A stretch of DNA of 64,000 nucleotides, from contig NC_019776.1 in the NCBI RefSeq assembly GCF_000317675.1, positions 4,030,001 through 4,094,000 on the forward strand, read 5' to 3'. The stretch's first letter is position 1, and each line of letters opens with the position of its first letter. The notes under the pieces are model-generated. The model saw only the letters and a program-made list of their open reading frames with translations. It did no database searches and had not been told where the DNA came from. Position numbers and translations under genes: made by a program. This DNA is from Cyanobacterium aponinum PCC 10605 (lineage in GTDB: Bacteria; Cyanobacteriota; Cyanobacteriia; Cyanobacteriales; Cyanobacteriaceae). Below are positions 44,768 through 51,815 of the stretch, one piece after another.

Positions 44768-45093
44768 CTTATCCTACTTGGTATCAAGAAGCGATCGCGC
44801 GAGGTATTGATTTTATTGTAATTGTTTACGAGAAAGCAGAAGGCTTCGTATTTTGTCCGAGCAACCTAGAAACAACTTTCCGTGTTGGCGGGGACTATGA
44901 TGGTTCTTTTTATACTAATGGAGAAGGAGCATTAAGACATTATTATAATTGTCTAAATCCTGCATTTGAAGAAAAAATTGCTTGGTTTATTCCATTTGTT
45001 AATAAAATAGTTAATAAAGAAGATTTTTCCCTAGATGATTTAGAGTTAAATCATCACCCTATTAGAATAATTAAAGGTCGTTGGCCTTGGTAA
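44764..45093 (+). CDS. Protein of unknown function, coupled to HNH gene
   Basis: A 109-residue protein starting MTYPTWYQEAIARGIDFIVI and ending NHHPIRIIKGRWPW. It overlaps the HNH gene by four bases (ATGA), so the two are translationally coupled. I see no known motif; FCPSNLETTFRVGGDYDG is distinctive. Three TAA codons in a row (45091-45099) end it, and the same frame then stays open to 45198 (YEDTLEDLEVDIAQYLEENK), which may be a lost extension. Confidence 0.6.
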   Translation: MTYPTWYQEAIARGIDFIVIVYEKAEGFVFCPSNLETTFRVGGDYDGSFYTNGEGALRHYYNCLNPAFEEKIAWFIPFVNKIVNKEDFSLDDLELNHHPIRIIKGRWPW

Positions 45094-45099
45094 TAATAA

Positions 45100-45198
45100 C
45101 ATTTTCAACCAATATTTATATACGAGGACACTTTAGAAGATTTAGAAGTGGATATTGCCCAATATTTAGAAGAAAACAAAATTGATTGGAAAACATAA
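45100..45198 (+). pseudogene. Possible coding remnant after triple stop
   Basis: In frame with the previous gene and directly after TAATAATAA, the sequence encodes HFQPIFIYEDTLEDLEVDIA and QYLEENKIDWKT before TAA at 45196-45198. There is no start codon. It overlaps nothing else until the HU-like gene at 45200. Confidence 0.3.
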
Positions 45199-45199
45199 A

Positions 45200-45457
45200 A
45201 TGTCAATTAATCAGAAAGAATTAGTAAAGCGTATTGCTAAAAAAATTAATCAAAAAGATGAAGTTATCGAAGAAATTGTTAATGCTACCTTAGACGAAAT
45301 ATATGATTGTTTAAAAGCTCAAGAAAGTGTCAATTTTAGGAATTTTGGAACATTTTATATTCAAAGAAAAAGAGATAGTACAGTGTTTAAATTTAATCCT
45401 TCTCAAAGATTGCGCAAGCTATTTGGTTGGTCTTCTACGTATAGAGGAGATATTTAA
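45200..45457 (+). CDS. HU/IHF-family DNA-binding protein
   Basis: An 85-residue histone-like protein: MSINQKELVKRIAKKINQKD, EEIVNATLDEIYDCLKAQES, VNFRNFGTFYIQRKRDS and FNPSQRLRKLFGWSS. The NFGTF turn and the arm region are typical of HU, but FKFNPSQRLRKLFGW differs from the usual RNPxTG, so it is a divergent, probably element-borne member. I start at ATG 45200; the longer frame from 45182 has no support. It lies between the unknown protein and the truncated alkA gene. Confidence 0.78.
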   Translation: MSINQKELVKRIAKKINQKDEVIEEIVNATLDEIYDCLKAQESVNFRNFGTFYIQRKRDSTVFKFNPSQRLRKLFGWSSTYRGDI

Positions 45458-45459
45458 TT

Positions 45460-45618
45460 GTGACTCCTCCCTACTGGCAAGAAGCTGTTATTTTTCTCCA
45501 TCAGCAAGATAAAATTATTAGTCAATTAGTAACCTCATATCCTCAACAACCTCTGAAGAATAATCATAATAATCCTTTTGAGACTCTAGTTAAAGCAGTC
45601 ATCGGACAGCAAATATAA
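45460..45618 (+). pseudogene. Truncated DNA-3-methyladenine glycosylase (alkA-like)
   Basis: From GTG 45460, three bases after the HU stop, a 52-residue frame reads TPPYWQEAVIFLHQQDKIIS and ends NPFETLVKAVIGQQI. That last part is the conserved FxxLVxxIxGQQIS segment at the start of AlkA-type glycosylases, just before the helix-hairpin-helix. The gene stops there and the remaining two thirds, including the catalytic Asp, are missing. IS DNA begins shortly after. I found no C-terminal half to the right of the IS. Confidence 0.75.
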
Positions 45619-47000
45619 GATAGATGAAATATTAACCCGGGGATAGGGGTTTGCTATCGGGGCGAATTCACTTCGTCCCACAGCCCCTCATGTAAACGAA
45701 CCAATAAAGAAAATCTAGCGATAGCGAGTCCTTAACAAAATAGACAATCTATGCTAAGATAAGGTAGTAGTAGTTAAATTAAAGTGTTAAATGTTAAAAG
45801 CATACAAATATAGAATCTATCCTACTGATGAGCAAAAGGTCTTACTGGCTAAGACTTTTGGTTGCTGTCGGTGGTTCTATAACTTTGCTTTAGATTTAAC
45901 TAACGAAACTTACAAAGCGACAGGAAAAGGTTTAAGCCGTGATGAAATAATCAATAAACTACCACAATTAAAGAAAGAGAAGGAATGGTTAAGTGAAGTT
46001 CCATCTCAGGCTTTACAACAAGTAGCTTTAGACTTAAGTAGTGCTTTTCTTAACTTCTTTGAGAAACGGGCTAAATTTCCTAAATTCAAAAAGAAAGGAA
46101 ATAAACAATCAGTACGATTCCCACAAGGAATTAAACTTGACGGTGATTACTTGACTTTACCTAAATTAAAAAAAGTTTACTGTAAGGTATCTCGTTTACC
46201 AGAGGGTAAGCTGAAATCGGTTACGATATCGATGACTTCATCGGGCAAGTATTTTGCTTCTTGTCTCTATGATGACGGGCAAGACTTACCAGAGCAAAAC
46301 TCAGAAGGTAAAGCAGTGGGTATTGATTTGGGAGTAAAAGATTTTGCCATTACCAGTGATGGTAGTAAATATGGTAATCTTAATTATTATCGTAAGTATG
46401 AGCAAAAGTTAGCTAAGAAACAGAAACGTTTAGCTAAGAAGCAGAAAGGCTCAAATAACCGTCATAAAGCAAGAAAAGCCGTTGCTAAAGTACATGAAAA
46501 AATAACTAGATGTAGAGAAGATTTTTTACACAAGCTAAGTCGTAAATTAGTGGACGAAAACCAAGTCATAGTAGTAGAAAATCTAGCAGTAAAAAACATG
46601 GTAAGAAACCACAAATTAGCCAAATCAATTAATGATTGTGGTTGGGGACAATTCTGCACCATGCTCAAATATAAAGCAGAATGGGAAGGAAAAACTTACA
46701 TTGAGGTGGATAGATTTTTCCCTATTTCTAAAACGTGTAATCACTGTTTATATCAAGTAGATAGCTTAACTTTAGATATTCGTCGTTGGCAATGTCCTAA
46801 ATGCGAAACAATACATGACAGGGATGTAAATGCAGCGAAAAATATCAGAGATGAAGGTTTACGAATTTTGGCGGTAGGGCATATCGCATCAGCTTCTGGA
46901 GAAAGAGTAAGACCAAGTAAAGGCACCGCTTTTGTAAGGCATCTTTCTGTGAAGGAAGAATCCCCCGTTACACCGCAAGGTTAACGGTGGGAGTTGTCAA
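45619..47000 (+). mobile_element. Solitary tnpB insertion element (IS605/IS1341-like)
   Basis: The element contains the tnpB gene at 45791 and no transposase gene tnpA. The right end is placed at about 47000, where the tail of the gene forms a stem (CACCG...CGGTG) followed by GGGAGTTGTCAA, the usual IS605-type end. The left end is less certain, between 45619 and about 45650; AACCCGGGGATAGGGGTT and TGCTATCGGGG there can form a hairpin. Confidence 0.65.
45791..46984 (+). CDS. tnpB: RNA-guided endonuclease TnpB
   Basis: A 397-residue TnpB of the OrfB/IS605 family. YRIYPTDEQKVLLAKTFGCC is the typical start. The RuvC aspartate D179 lies in AVGIDLGVKDF, E263 in VIVVENLAVKN and the third acidic site in HDRDVNAAKNI (D343/D345). 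The zinc finger has C316, C319, C335 and C338. All catalytic residues are present, so the nuclease may be active. TnpB proteins cut DNA guided by an RNA from the element's right end; that RNA would span the last part of this gene to about 47000, with the guide in the next 16-20 bases. Confidence 0.95.
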   Translation: MLKAYKYRIYPTDEQKVLLAKTFGCCRWFYNFALDLTNETYKATGKGLSRDEIINKLPQLKKEKEWLSEVPSQALQQVALDLSSAFLNFFEKRAKFPKFKKKGNKQSVRFPQGIKLDGDYLTLPKLKKVYCKVSRLPEGKLKSVTISMTSSGKYFASCLYDDGQDLPEQNSEGKAVGIDLGVKDFAITSDGSKYGNLNYYRKYEQKLAKKQKRLAKKQKGSNNRHKARKAVAKVHEKITRCREDFLHKLSRKLVDENQVIVVENLAVKNMVRNHKLAKSINDCGWGQFCTMLKYKAEWEGKTYIEVDRFFPISKTCNHCLYQVDSLTLDIRRWQCPKCETIHDRDVNAAKNIRDEGLRILAVGHIASASGERVRPSKGTAFVRHLSVKEESPVTPQG

Positions 47001-47020
47001 TTGTTAATAGAACAATATAT
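46880..47020 (+). ncRNA. Predicted omega RNA of TnpB with guide
   Basis: In TnpB elements the guide RNA scaffold overlaps the 3' end of tnpB and reaches the right end. Here the hairpin around TTACACCGCAAGGTTAACGG and GGGAGTTGTCAA mark the end at about 47000. The guide would then be the sequence starting TTGTTAATAGAACAAT at 47001. The 5' limit is a guess. Confidence 0.45.
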
Positions 47021-47029
47021 TGAAGAACC

Positions 47030-47230
47030 CTATCTCGTAGAAGGATAGCGATTCTGAACTGCAATTACTTGTAATTCCCTCCACTATACACGAGGGTTGC
47101 TAGGCTGACTGGTACTTACCTTACTAGGTCATACATCCATCTAGGAAACCTAGACACCATGCCAATTCATGGTTAGCCGTGACTTTCGAGGAGACCCCCC
47201 GTAGATACCCGTTAACGGTATACTTTAGAC
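47030..47230. ncRNA. Dense run of stem-loops, unidentified structured RNA candidate
   Basis: At least six short hairpins follow one another: CTATC/GATAG (47030-47049), AATTAC/GTAATT (47064-47077), CCCTC/GAGGG (47078-47097), TCTAGG/CCTAGA (47140-47154), CCATG/CATGG (47157-47172) and ATACC/GGTAT near 47205-47221. It is more GC-rich than its surroundings and has no coding frame. It may be part of a group II intron or another catalytic or guide RNA; the strand is unknown. Confidence 0.4.
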
Positions 47231-47344
47231 ATCTCCAATAATAGACATTTTAAGGGCTGAAGCCCTTACTACGAGCCAACGAAAAATAATTTATGGAGAG
47301 GTCTCTTGATTTTACCAAATAGGAATTGCTACTGCAATATTTTT

Positions 47345-47436
47345 TTGTTGGAGCGGGTAAGGTTTGAGAGTCACCTCTCTCCCCTCCCCTAAGAACCGTG
47401 CGTGACTGTTACCAATCACACGGCTCAAGCCTTACT
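47345..47436 (-). ncRNA. 3' end of a group II intron (domain IV to VI region)
   Basis: On the minus strand, right after the maturase fragment, GAGCCGTGTGATTGG and CAGTCACGCACGGTTCT form the long stem typical of the segment after group II intron reading frames. Then come GGGGAGGGGAGAGAGGTGAC and CTCTCAAACCTTACCCGCTC, resembling the intron 3' end. The exact splice site is not certain. Confidence 0.65.
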
Positions 47437-47832
47437 TCAAGCCTTTGACTTGGATTTTGAATGTACCTGTTTATGACAAGCCTTGTGTAAATGTACAAGA
47501 TTATCAGTGGAGTCTTCACCACCATACTTAACGGGTACTATATGATGGGTTTCTATTATTTGTTCTCCGTTGAATAAGTTTTCACCACATACAGGACATT
47601 TCCATTCCTGATTTTTAGCTATTAGGTAGTATTTACTCCCTTTTGCCCAATAGTTTTTACCCTGTTTAAGTTTGCGGTTATTCCAATATTCACGGAGTGA
47701 GGAATCATCTGGACTGGCATTGCCCTTAACTTTAATGTGTCTGATTATAGGTGTACTAGCAATGTTGTAAAGAATAAGATTTAATTCTTTTCCTTTTCTA
47801 CAATTTTTGTGAACGGTACAAGGCTGTACCAA
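47437..47832 (-). pseudogene. C-terminal fragment of a group II intron reverse transcriptase/maturase
   Basis: A 131-residue frame carrying the end of a group II intron-encoded protein: PIIRHIKVKGNASPDDSSLR, EYWNNRKLKQGKNYWAKGS and the HNH domain WKCPVCGENLFNGEQIIETH, HIVPVKYGGEDSTDNLVHLH, KACHKQVH. The reverse transcriptase domain, about 400 residues, is missing. The first 25 residues look unrelated. Just upstream at about 47858 (minus strand) GTGCGACCTGAACTGG resembles an intron 5' end, so an internal deletion of the intron is possible. The protein is unlikely to support splicing. Confidence 0.75.
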
Positions 47833-47943
47833 TTCAAATGACCAGTTCAGGTCGCACGTCGCAATTCATCCCTACCTTAAAGAAGGATAGGGTATTCTTG
47901 CTCCCATTTAGATAAATTCTTTGAATTTTGGTGTGGGAGTATG

Positions 47944-48972
47944 TCACTTCATTTTACTGGCTCTTAATTGCCCACAAGCGGCATCGGCATCCAAACCACG
48001 AGAATAACGCACACTGACGGCGATTTTTTCCTGTTGTAATAACTTTTTGAACTGACTTACCCTTTCGGGAGAAGGACGTTGATAATCGGCTTCTGAGATG
48101 GGATTATAGGGAATGAGATTAACGTGAGTCTGAAAACCATGAAGATGTTGAGCCAATTCTTGGGCGTGTTGGGGTAAGTCATTAACTCCAGAAAGCAAAA
48201 TATACTCAAAAGTTACCCTTCTACCTGTCATTTTGACATACTCTCGACAATCGGCTAAAAGTTGCTCTAGGGGGTAATGATTGGCACTGGGAATCAGTTT
48301 TTCTCTCACTGCCTGATTAGAGGCGTGGAGACTAACCGCAAAGGTAATTTGTAATTTATGTTGAGCTAATTCGAGGATTTTATTCGGCAAACCCACAGTA
48401 GATATTGTAAGCGATCGCGCCCCGATTCCTACGTCTTCATTGATAGATTTTATGGCTTTCACCACTTGGGGTAAATTAAGTAAAGGTTCACCCATACCCA
48501 TAAATACCACATTAGAGACTCTTTCACCAAAATCATTTTGTACTGTCAAAATTTGATCAATAATTTCATGGGCGTAAAGATTGCGAGTAAAACCTCCTTT
48601 TCCTGTGGCACAAAAATCACAAGCCATGATGCACCCCACCTGAGAGGAAACACACACCGTTAATCTTTTGTCTGTGGGAATCCCTACGGTTTCAATAATT
48701 AAACCATCTGCTAATTTTAATAAATATTTACAAGTGCGATCGCTTGCTGTGCTACAATAATGAACTTGTGAACGTCCGATGATATTTTCTGCTTGATTTT
48801 CTCGCCACTGTTTCGGAAAAACGGTTATATCCATTAAAGATGTTGCACCTTTTTCATATAGCCATTGATAGAGTTGTTTGCCACGATAGGCGGGTTGCCC
48901 CTGATTTTCCACCCATGTAGTTAATTCTGATAAAGATTTTCCTAATAAAACTTCCTTTTCTTTTATTGCCAT
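47944..48972 (-). CDS. rlmN: 23S rRNA (adenine-2503-C2)-methyltransferase RlmN
   Basis: A 342-residue radical SAM enzyme that methylates A2503 of 23S rRNA and A37 of some tRNAs. The CxxxCxxC cluster is in [39 protein letters not shown] and [16 protein letters not shown] are standard, and the C-terminal Cys that resolves the methyl adduct lies in [14 protein letters not shown]. Length is normal. It is next to the group II intron remnant but undamaged. Confidence 0.96.
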   Translation of the reverse strand: MAIKEKEVLLGKSLSELTTWVENQGQPAYRGKQLYQWLYEKGATSLMDITVFPKQWRENQAENIIGRSQVHYCSTASDRTCKYLLKLADGLIIETVGIPTDKRLTVCVSSQVGCIMACDFCATGKGGFTRNLYAHEIIDQILTVQNDFGERVSNVVFMGMGEPLLNLPQVVKAIKSINEDVGIGARSLTISTVGLPNKILELAQHKLQITFAVSLHASNQAVREKLIPSANHYPLEQLLADCREYVKMTGRRVTFEYILLSGVNDLPQHAQELAQHLHGFQTHVNLIPYNPISEADYQRPSPERVSQFKKLLQQEKIAVSVRYSRGLDADAACGQLRASKMK

Positions 48973-49209
48973 TTTCTCAATTATGAATAAAATTATAGAT
49001 AGAAACTAAAATAGTGTTTTGATTTGTAGATAAAAACCCAGTGCTTTCTCGCAAATAGTTGTTTTTGATTTCGGACATCATCCCACTTAACTTTTTCAAT
49101 CACTACATCTTTTCGACTATCCCCGACTTTTTTACAAGAAATAGTAACTTTATGTTATTTGTGATCAAAGTATAGAATATTATTTTAACCTGAGAAGAAA
49201 AAATCAACT

Positions 49210-50199
49210 ATGCAAGGAATGGAATTCAAAGATTATTATTCAGTGTTAGGAGTAGATAAAAAAGCCTCTGGAGAGGAGATAAAAAAAGCATTTCGTAAAT
49301 TAGCCGTTAAATATCACCCTGACAGAAATCCTGATAACAAAGCGGCAGAGGAAAAATTTAAGGAAATTAGCGAGGCTTATGAGGTTTTAGGAGATACGGA
49401 AAAGCGGAAAAAATATGACCAATTTATCCGTTATGGCAGACCCATGGGACAAAGAACTACAAGCAGAAATACAACGACTTGGGGCAATACCTATCAAACA
49501 CGAAGTTCTAATGATATGGATTTTGATTTTGGTAAGTATAATAGCTTTGACGAGTTTATTGCTGATTTACTAGGAAGACCTTTTGGTAATACACGCACTC
49601 AAACTACTGGTTTTAGTGATTTTGGCGGTTTTAACACTGGTACAACTGCTAGTCAAGGGAGGGGAAATGATATTGAAAAAAGCATTACTCTTACCTATTA
49701 TCAAGCCTATCATGGGGTACAGACAAAATTAGATTTAGGTTCAGAAATCGTTACTGTTAAAATTCCTGCGGGGGCAAAAAATGGCACAAAAGTCAGATTG
49801 AAAGGAAAAGGGCAAATTAACCCTATCAGTAATCATAAAGGAGATTTATATTTAAAGGTTGAATTAAAGCCTCATGATTTTTTCTCTTTTGAGGATGATA
49901 AGTTAGTGTGTGAAGTGCCAATTACTCCTTATGAGGCTGTTTTGGGAGGAGAAGTTAATGTGCCAACTCCTGAAGGGGAAGTTATGGTTAAAATTCCTGC
50001 GGGTATTCGTCACGGGCAGTCTTTACGTCTTAAAGGCAAGGGCTGGAGTAATCCAAAAGGGGGTAATGGTGATTTATTAGTGAAAATTGCGATCGCAACT
50101 CCTAAAAATATTTCTGATCAGGAAAAAGAATATTATGAAAAAATTCGCTCAATTAGTCAAGATGATCCTCGTTTGTCATTGAAAAATATCAAATTGTAA
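49210..50199 (+). CDS. DnaJ-like co-chaperone without zinc finger (CbpA type)
   Basis: A 329-residue type II J-protein. The J domain at the N-terminus contains [10 protein letters not shown] with the HPD motif that stimulates DnaK. A Gly/Thr/Asn-rich linker follows ([40 protein letters not shown]). The two C-terminal beta domains carry [20 protein letters not shown] and [20 protein letters not shown]. No CxxCxGxG zinc repeats are present, so it is not canonical DnaJ. The start may be either ATG 49210 or ATG 49219 ([11 protein letters not shown]); the second fits the family better. Confidence 0.93.
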   Translation: MQGMEFKDYYSVLGVDKKASGEEIKKAFRKLAVKYHPDRNPDNKAAEEKFKEISEAYEVLGDTEKRKKYDQFIRYGRPMGQRTTSRNTTTWGNTYQTRSSNDMDFDFGKYNSFDEFIADLLGRPFGNTRTQTTGFSDFGGFNTGTTASQGRGNDIEKSITLTYYQAYHGVQTKLDLGSEIVTVKIPAGAKNGTKVRLKGKGQINPISNHKGDLYLKVELKPHDFFSFEDDKLVCEVPITPYEAVLGGEVNVPTPEGEVMVKIPAGIRHGQSLRLKGKGWSNPKGGNGDLLVKIAIATPKNISDQEKEYYEKIRSISQDDPRLSLKNIKL

Positions 50200-50412
50200 T
50201 TAAAAGTTACGGAAAAGGGCAAAGGTAAATAGTTGATAATTAAGAATTAAGAATTAAAAATTAAAAACCCCTAACTCCTAAATCCTAACTCATTACTTGT
50301 TTCCTCCCAACAACCTCACACCTGCCACCTGAAACTTTTTTGAGAAATATTATTGATCATAACTACTGTAAAATAACTTCATTTATTAATAATTAATGTT
50401 TAATAAAAATAT

Positions 50413-50667
50413 ATGGAATGGATAACAATTATAGGTTTGATGGCTGGTAGTTTGACCACTATTTCTTTTTTGCCCCAAGCGATTAAAACTTGGAGAAGTA
50501 AATCCGCAAAAGATATATCTTTAGCAATGTTTCTTTGCTTTTGTTTAGGGGTTGTTTTATGGATTATTTATGGATTATTTATCATGGATATTCCTGTCCT
50601 AGTTACGAATATTGTTACCTTAATTTTAGCAGGTACAATTTTATTTTTTAAACTTAAATATAAGTAG
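50413..50667 (+). CDS. SemiSWEET sugar transporter
   Basis: An 84-residue protein with three membrane helices. The PQ-loop signature SFLPQAIKTWRSKSAKDIS is in the first helix-loop, followed by LAMFLCFCLGVVLWIIYGLF and PVLVTNIVTLILAGTILFF. Homodimers of SemiSWEET move sugars such as sucrose across the membrane. Length and motif are complete. The next gene starts three bases after its stop, so they probably form a short operon. Confidence 0.9.
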   Translation: MEWITIIGLMAGSLTTISFLPQAIKTWRSKSAKDISLAMFLCFCLGVVLWIIYGLFIMDIPVLVTNIVTLILAGTILFFKLKYK

Positions 50668-50670
50668 TTG

Positions 50671-50967
50671 ATGTCTTTAATTTTTATACTATCTTTTAAT
50701 ATATTTATTTGTGTAATTAATTTTTATTTATTATGGCAACTCATCAGAATCAAAAAATATTTAAAGACTCTGAATACTAGGCTAATTTATATCAATAAAA
50801 ACTTACCTTTAATTATCAAAGAGGTTTCCTTATCTATTCTAACAACAGCTTTAGAAATCAAAAAAATTAAAGAAAAATATCGACGATTGAAAAATAATAT
50901 TAGTAATGTTCAAAAAATACTAACTATCAGCAGAATTATTTATAAAATAGTTTATCAAACTAACTAA
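50671..50967 (+). CDS. Small membrane-anchored protein of unknown function
   Basis: A 98-residue protein. MSLIFILSFNIFICVINFYL and LLWQLIRIKKYL form an N-terminal membrane segment. A long Lys-rich helical region follows (KTLNTRLIYINKNLPLIIK, ALEIKKIKEKYRRLKNNISN). I prefer ATG 50671 over the TTG three bases before it. It begins 3 bases after semiSWEET. No family is recognised. Confidence 0.7.
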   Translation: MSLIFILSFNIFICVINFYLLWQLIRIKKYLKTLNTRLIYINKNLPLIIKEVSLSILTTALEIKKIKEKYRRLKNNISNVQKILTISRIIYKIVYQTN

Positions 50968-51000
50968 TATATAGAAGTATTAAATATCAAAAAAAAATCC

Positions 51001-51366
51001 ATGATTGAACCTAAATTTAAAAACGCCCAAGAATATGAATTAGCACAAGTATTAATGCAACCCATTTTTATTCGTCTCTTGGATAATATTCGTAAGGAGT
51101 CAGAATTATCTAATTATGATGTTAGTTATGAAGAAATTAATGAACCTTTTCCCAGTTATATTGTTGCTATTAAAAAGGAAAATAAAACAGAAAAAAATAA
51201 TGTTTGGGAGTTATGTTTTCAAGTTTGTTTCAATAACTATTCAGAAAGCACTACTCAACCTGTAACAACTGATAAAACTCTTTTTGAAGAGGATGGACAG
51301 TTAAACTGGCAGACTTTAGACGAAAAAACTAAAACATTAGTTAAATCCCTCTTTAGTTCTAACTAA
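51001..51366 (+). CDS. Conserved-looking cytoplasmic protein, function unknown
   Basis: A 121-residue soluble protein: MIEPKFKNAQEYELAQVLMQ, PIFIRLLDNIRKESELSNYD, PSYIVAIKKENKTEKNNVWE and LCFQVCFNNY. The coding quality is good and it follows the previous gene by 33 bases on the same strand. I recall proteins of this shape as hypothetical in cyanobacteria but cannot name a domain. Confidence 0.7.
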   Translation: MIEPKFKNAQEYELAQVLMQPIFIRLLDNIRKESELSNYDVSYEEINEPFPSYIVAIKKENKTEKNNVWELCFQVCFNNYSESTTQPVTTDKTLFEEDGQLNWQTLDEKTKTLVKSLFSSN

Positions 51367-51815
51367 TTAATTTGGCTCTATCACTTCTCGTCGTGATAAA
51401 TTGTTCGTTGAAAAAGGGAAAAGGGGAAACCCCTCTGTGTCTCCCCTTAAAAGGGGAGAAAGGGAATAGGGAAGAGGGGATTTTAAAACTTAAATTTTAT
51501 AAATTTTTATTTAACCTGAGTTTTGGATAAGCTGAAAGCATTATCCCGTAGTTAAAAAACCTTATAGCTTTTTAGAAATAAGAATAAAATTGCCTTAACC
51601 CGAACTGACGTTACACCCCAAAACCCCAAGCCCCTACTTCCCCTCTCATCCTCTCATCACTTTAACACCTGCAACCTGAAACCTGACACCTGACACCTAT
51701 CCTTTTCCGATATTCTTAAACCGAACTGAGGTTATTTAACCTGACACCTGCTACCTGCCACCTGAAACCTTTTTAAGACATAATTTATCATAACCACACT
51801 CTGAAGAACCATTAA
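51367..51815. repeat. Repeat cluster: palindrome, A and B units
   Basis: Holds the CTCTATCACTTCTCGTCGTG motif (51373-51392), an 18-bp palindrome CTCCCCTTAAAAGGGGAG (51441-51458), repeat A (51513-51613), CAACCTGAAACCTGACACC tandem units and repeat B (51701-51733). The order A, tandem, B is the same as at 33116-33408. No gene is seen. Confidence 0.75.

Noticed and set aside
45619-47000. Clean insertion of tnpB element into alkA with both halves present
   Set aside because: The sequence after the right end (TTGTTAATAGAACAATA...) does not encode the continuation of AlkA.
47437-47832. IscB-type HNH nuclease
   Set aside because: The IKVKGNASPDD segment before the HNH and the structured 3' sequence match group II intron maturases; no RuvC or arginine-rich bridge is present.
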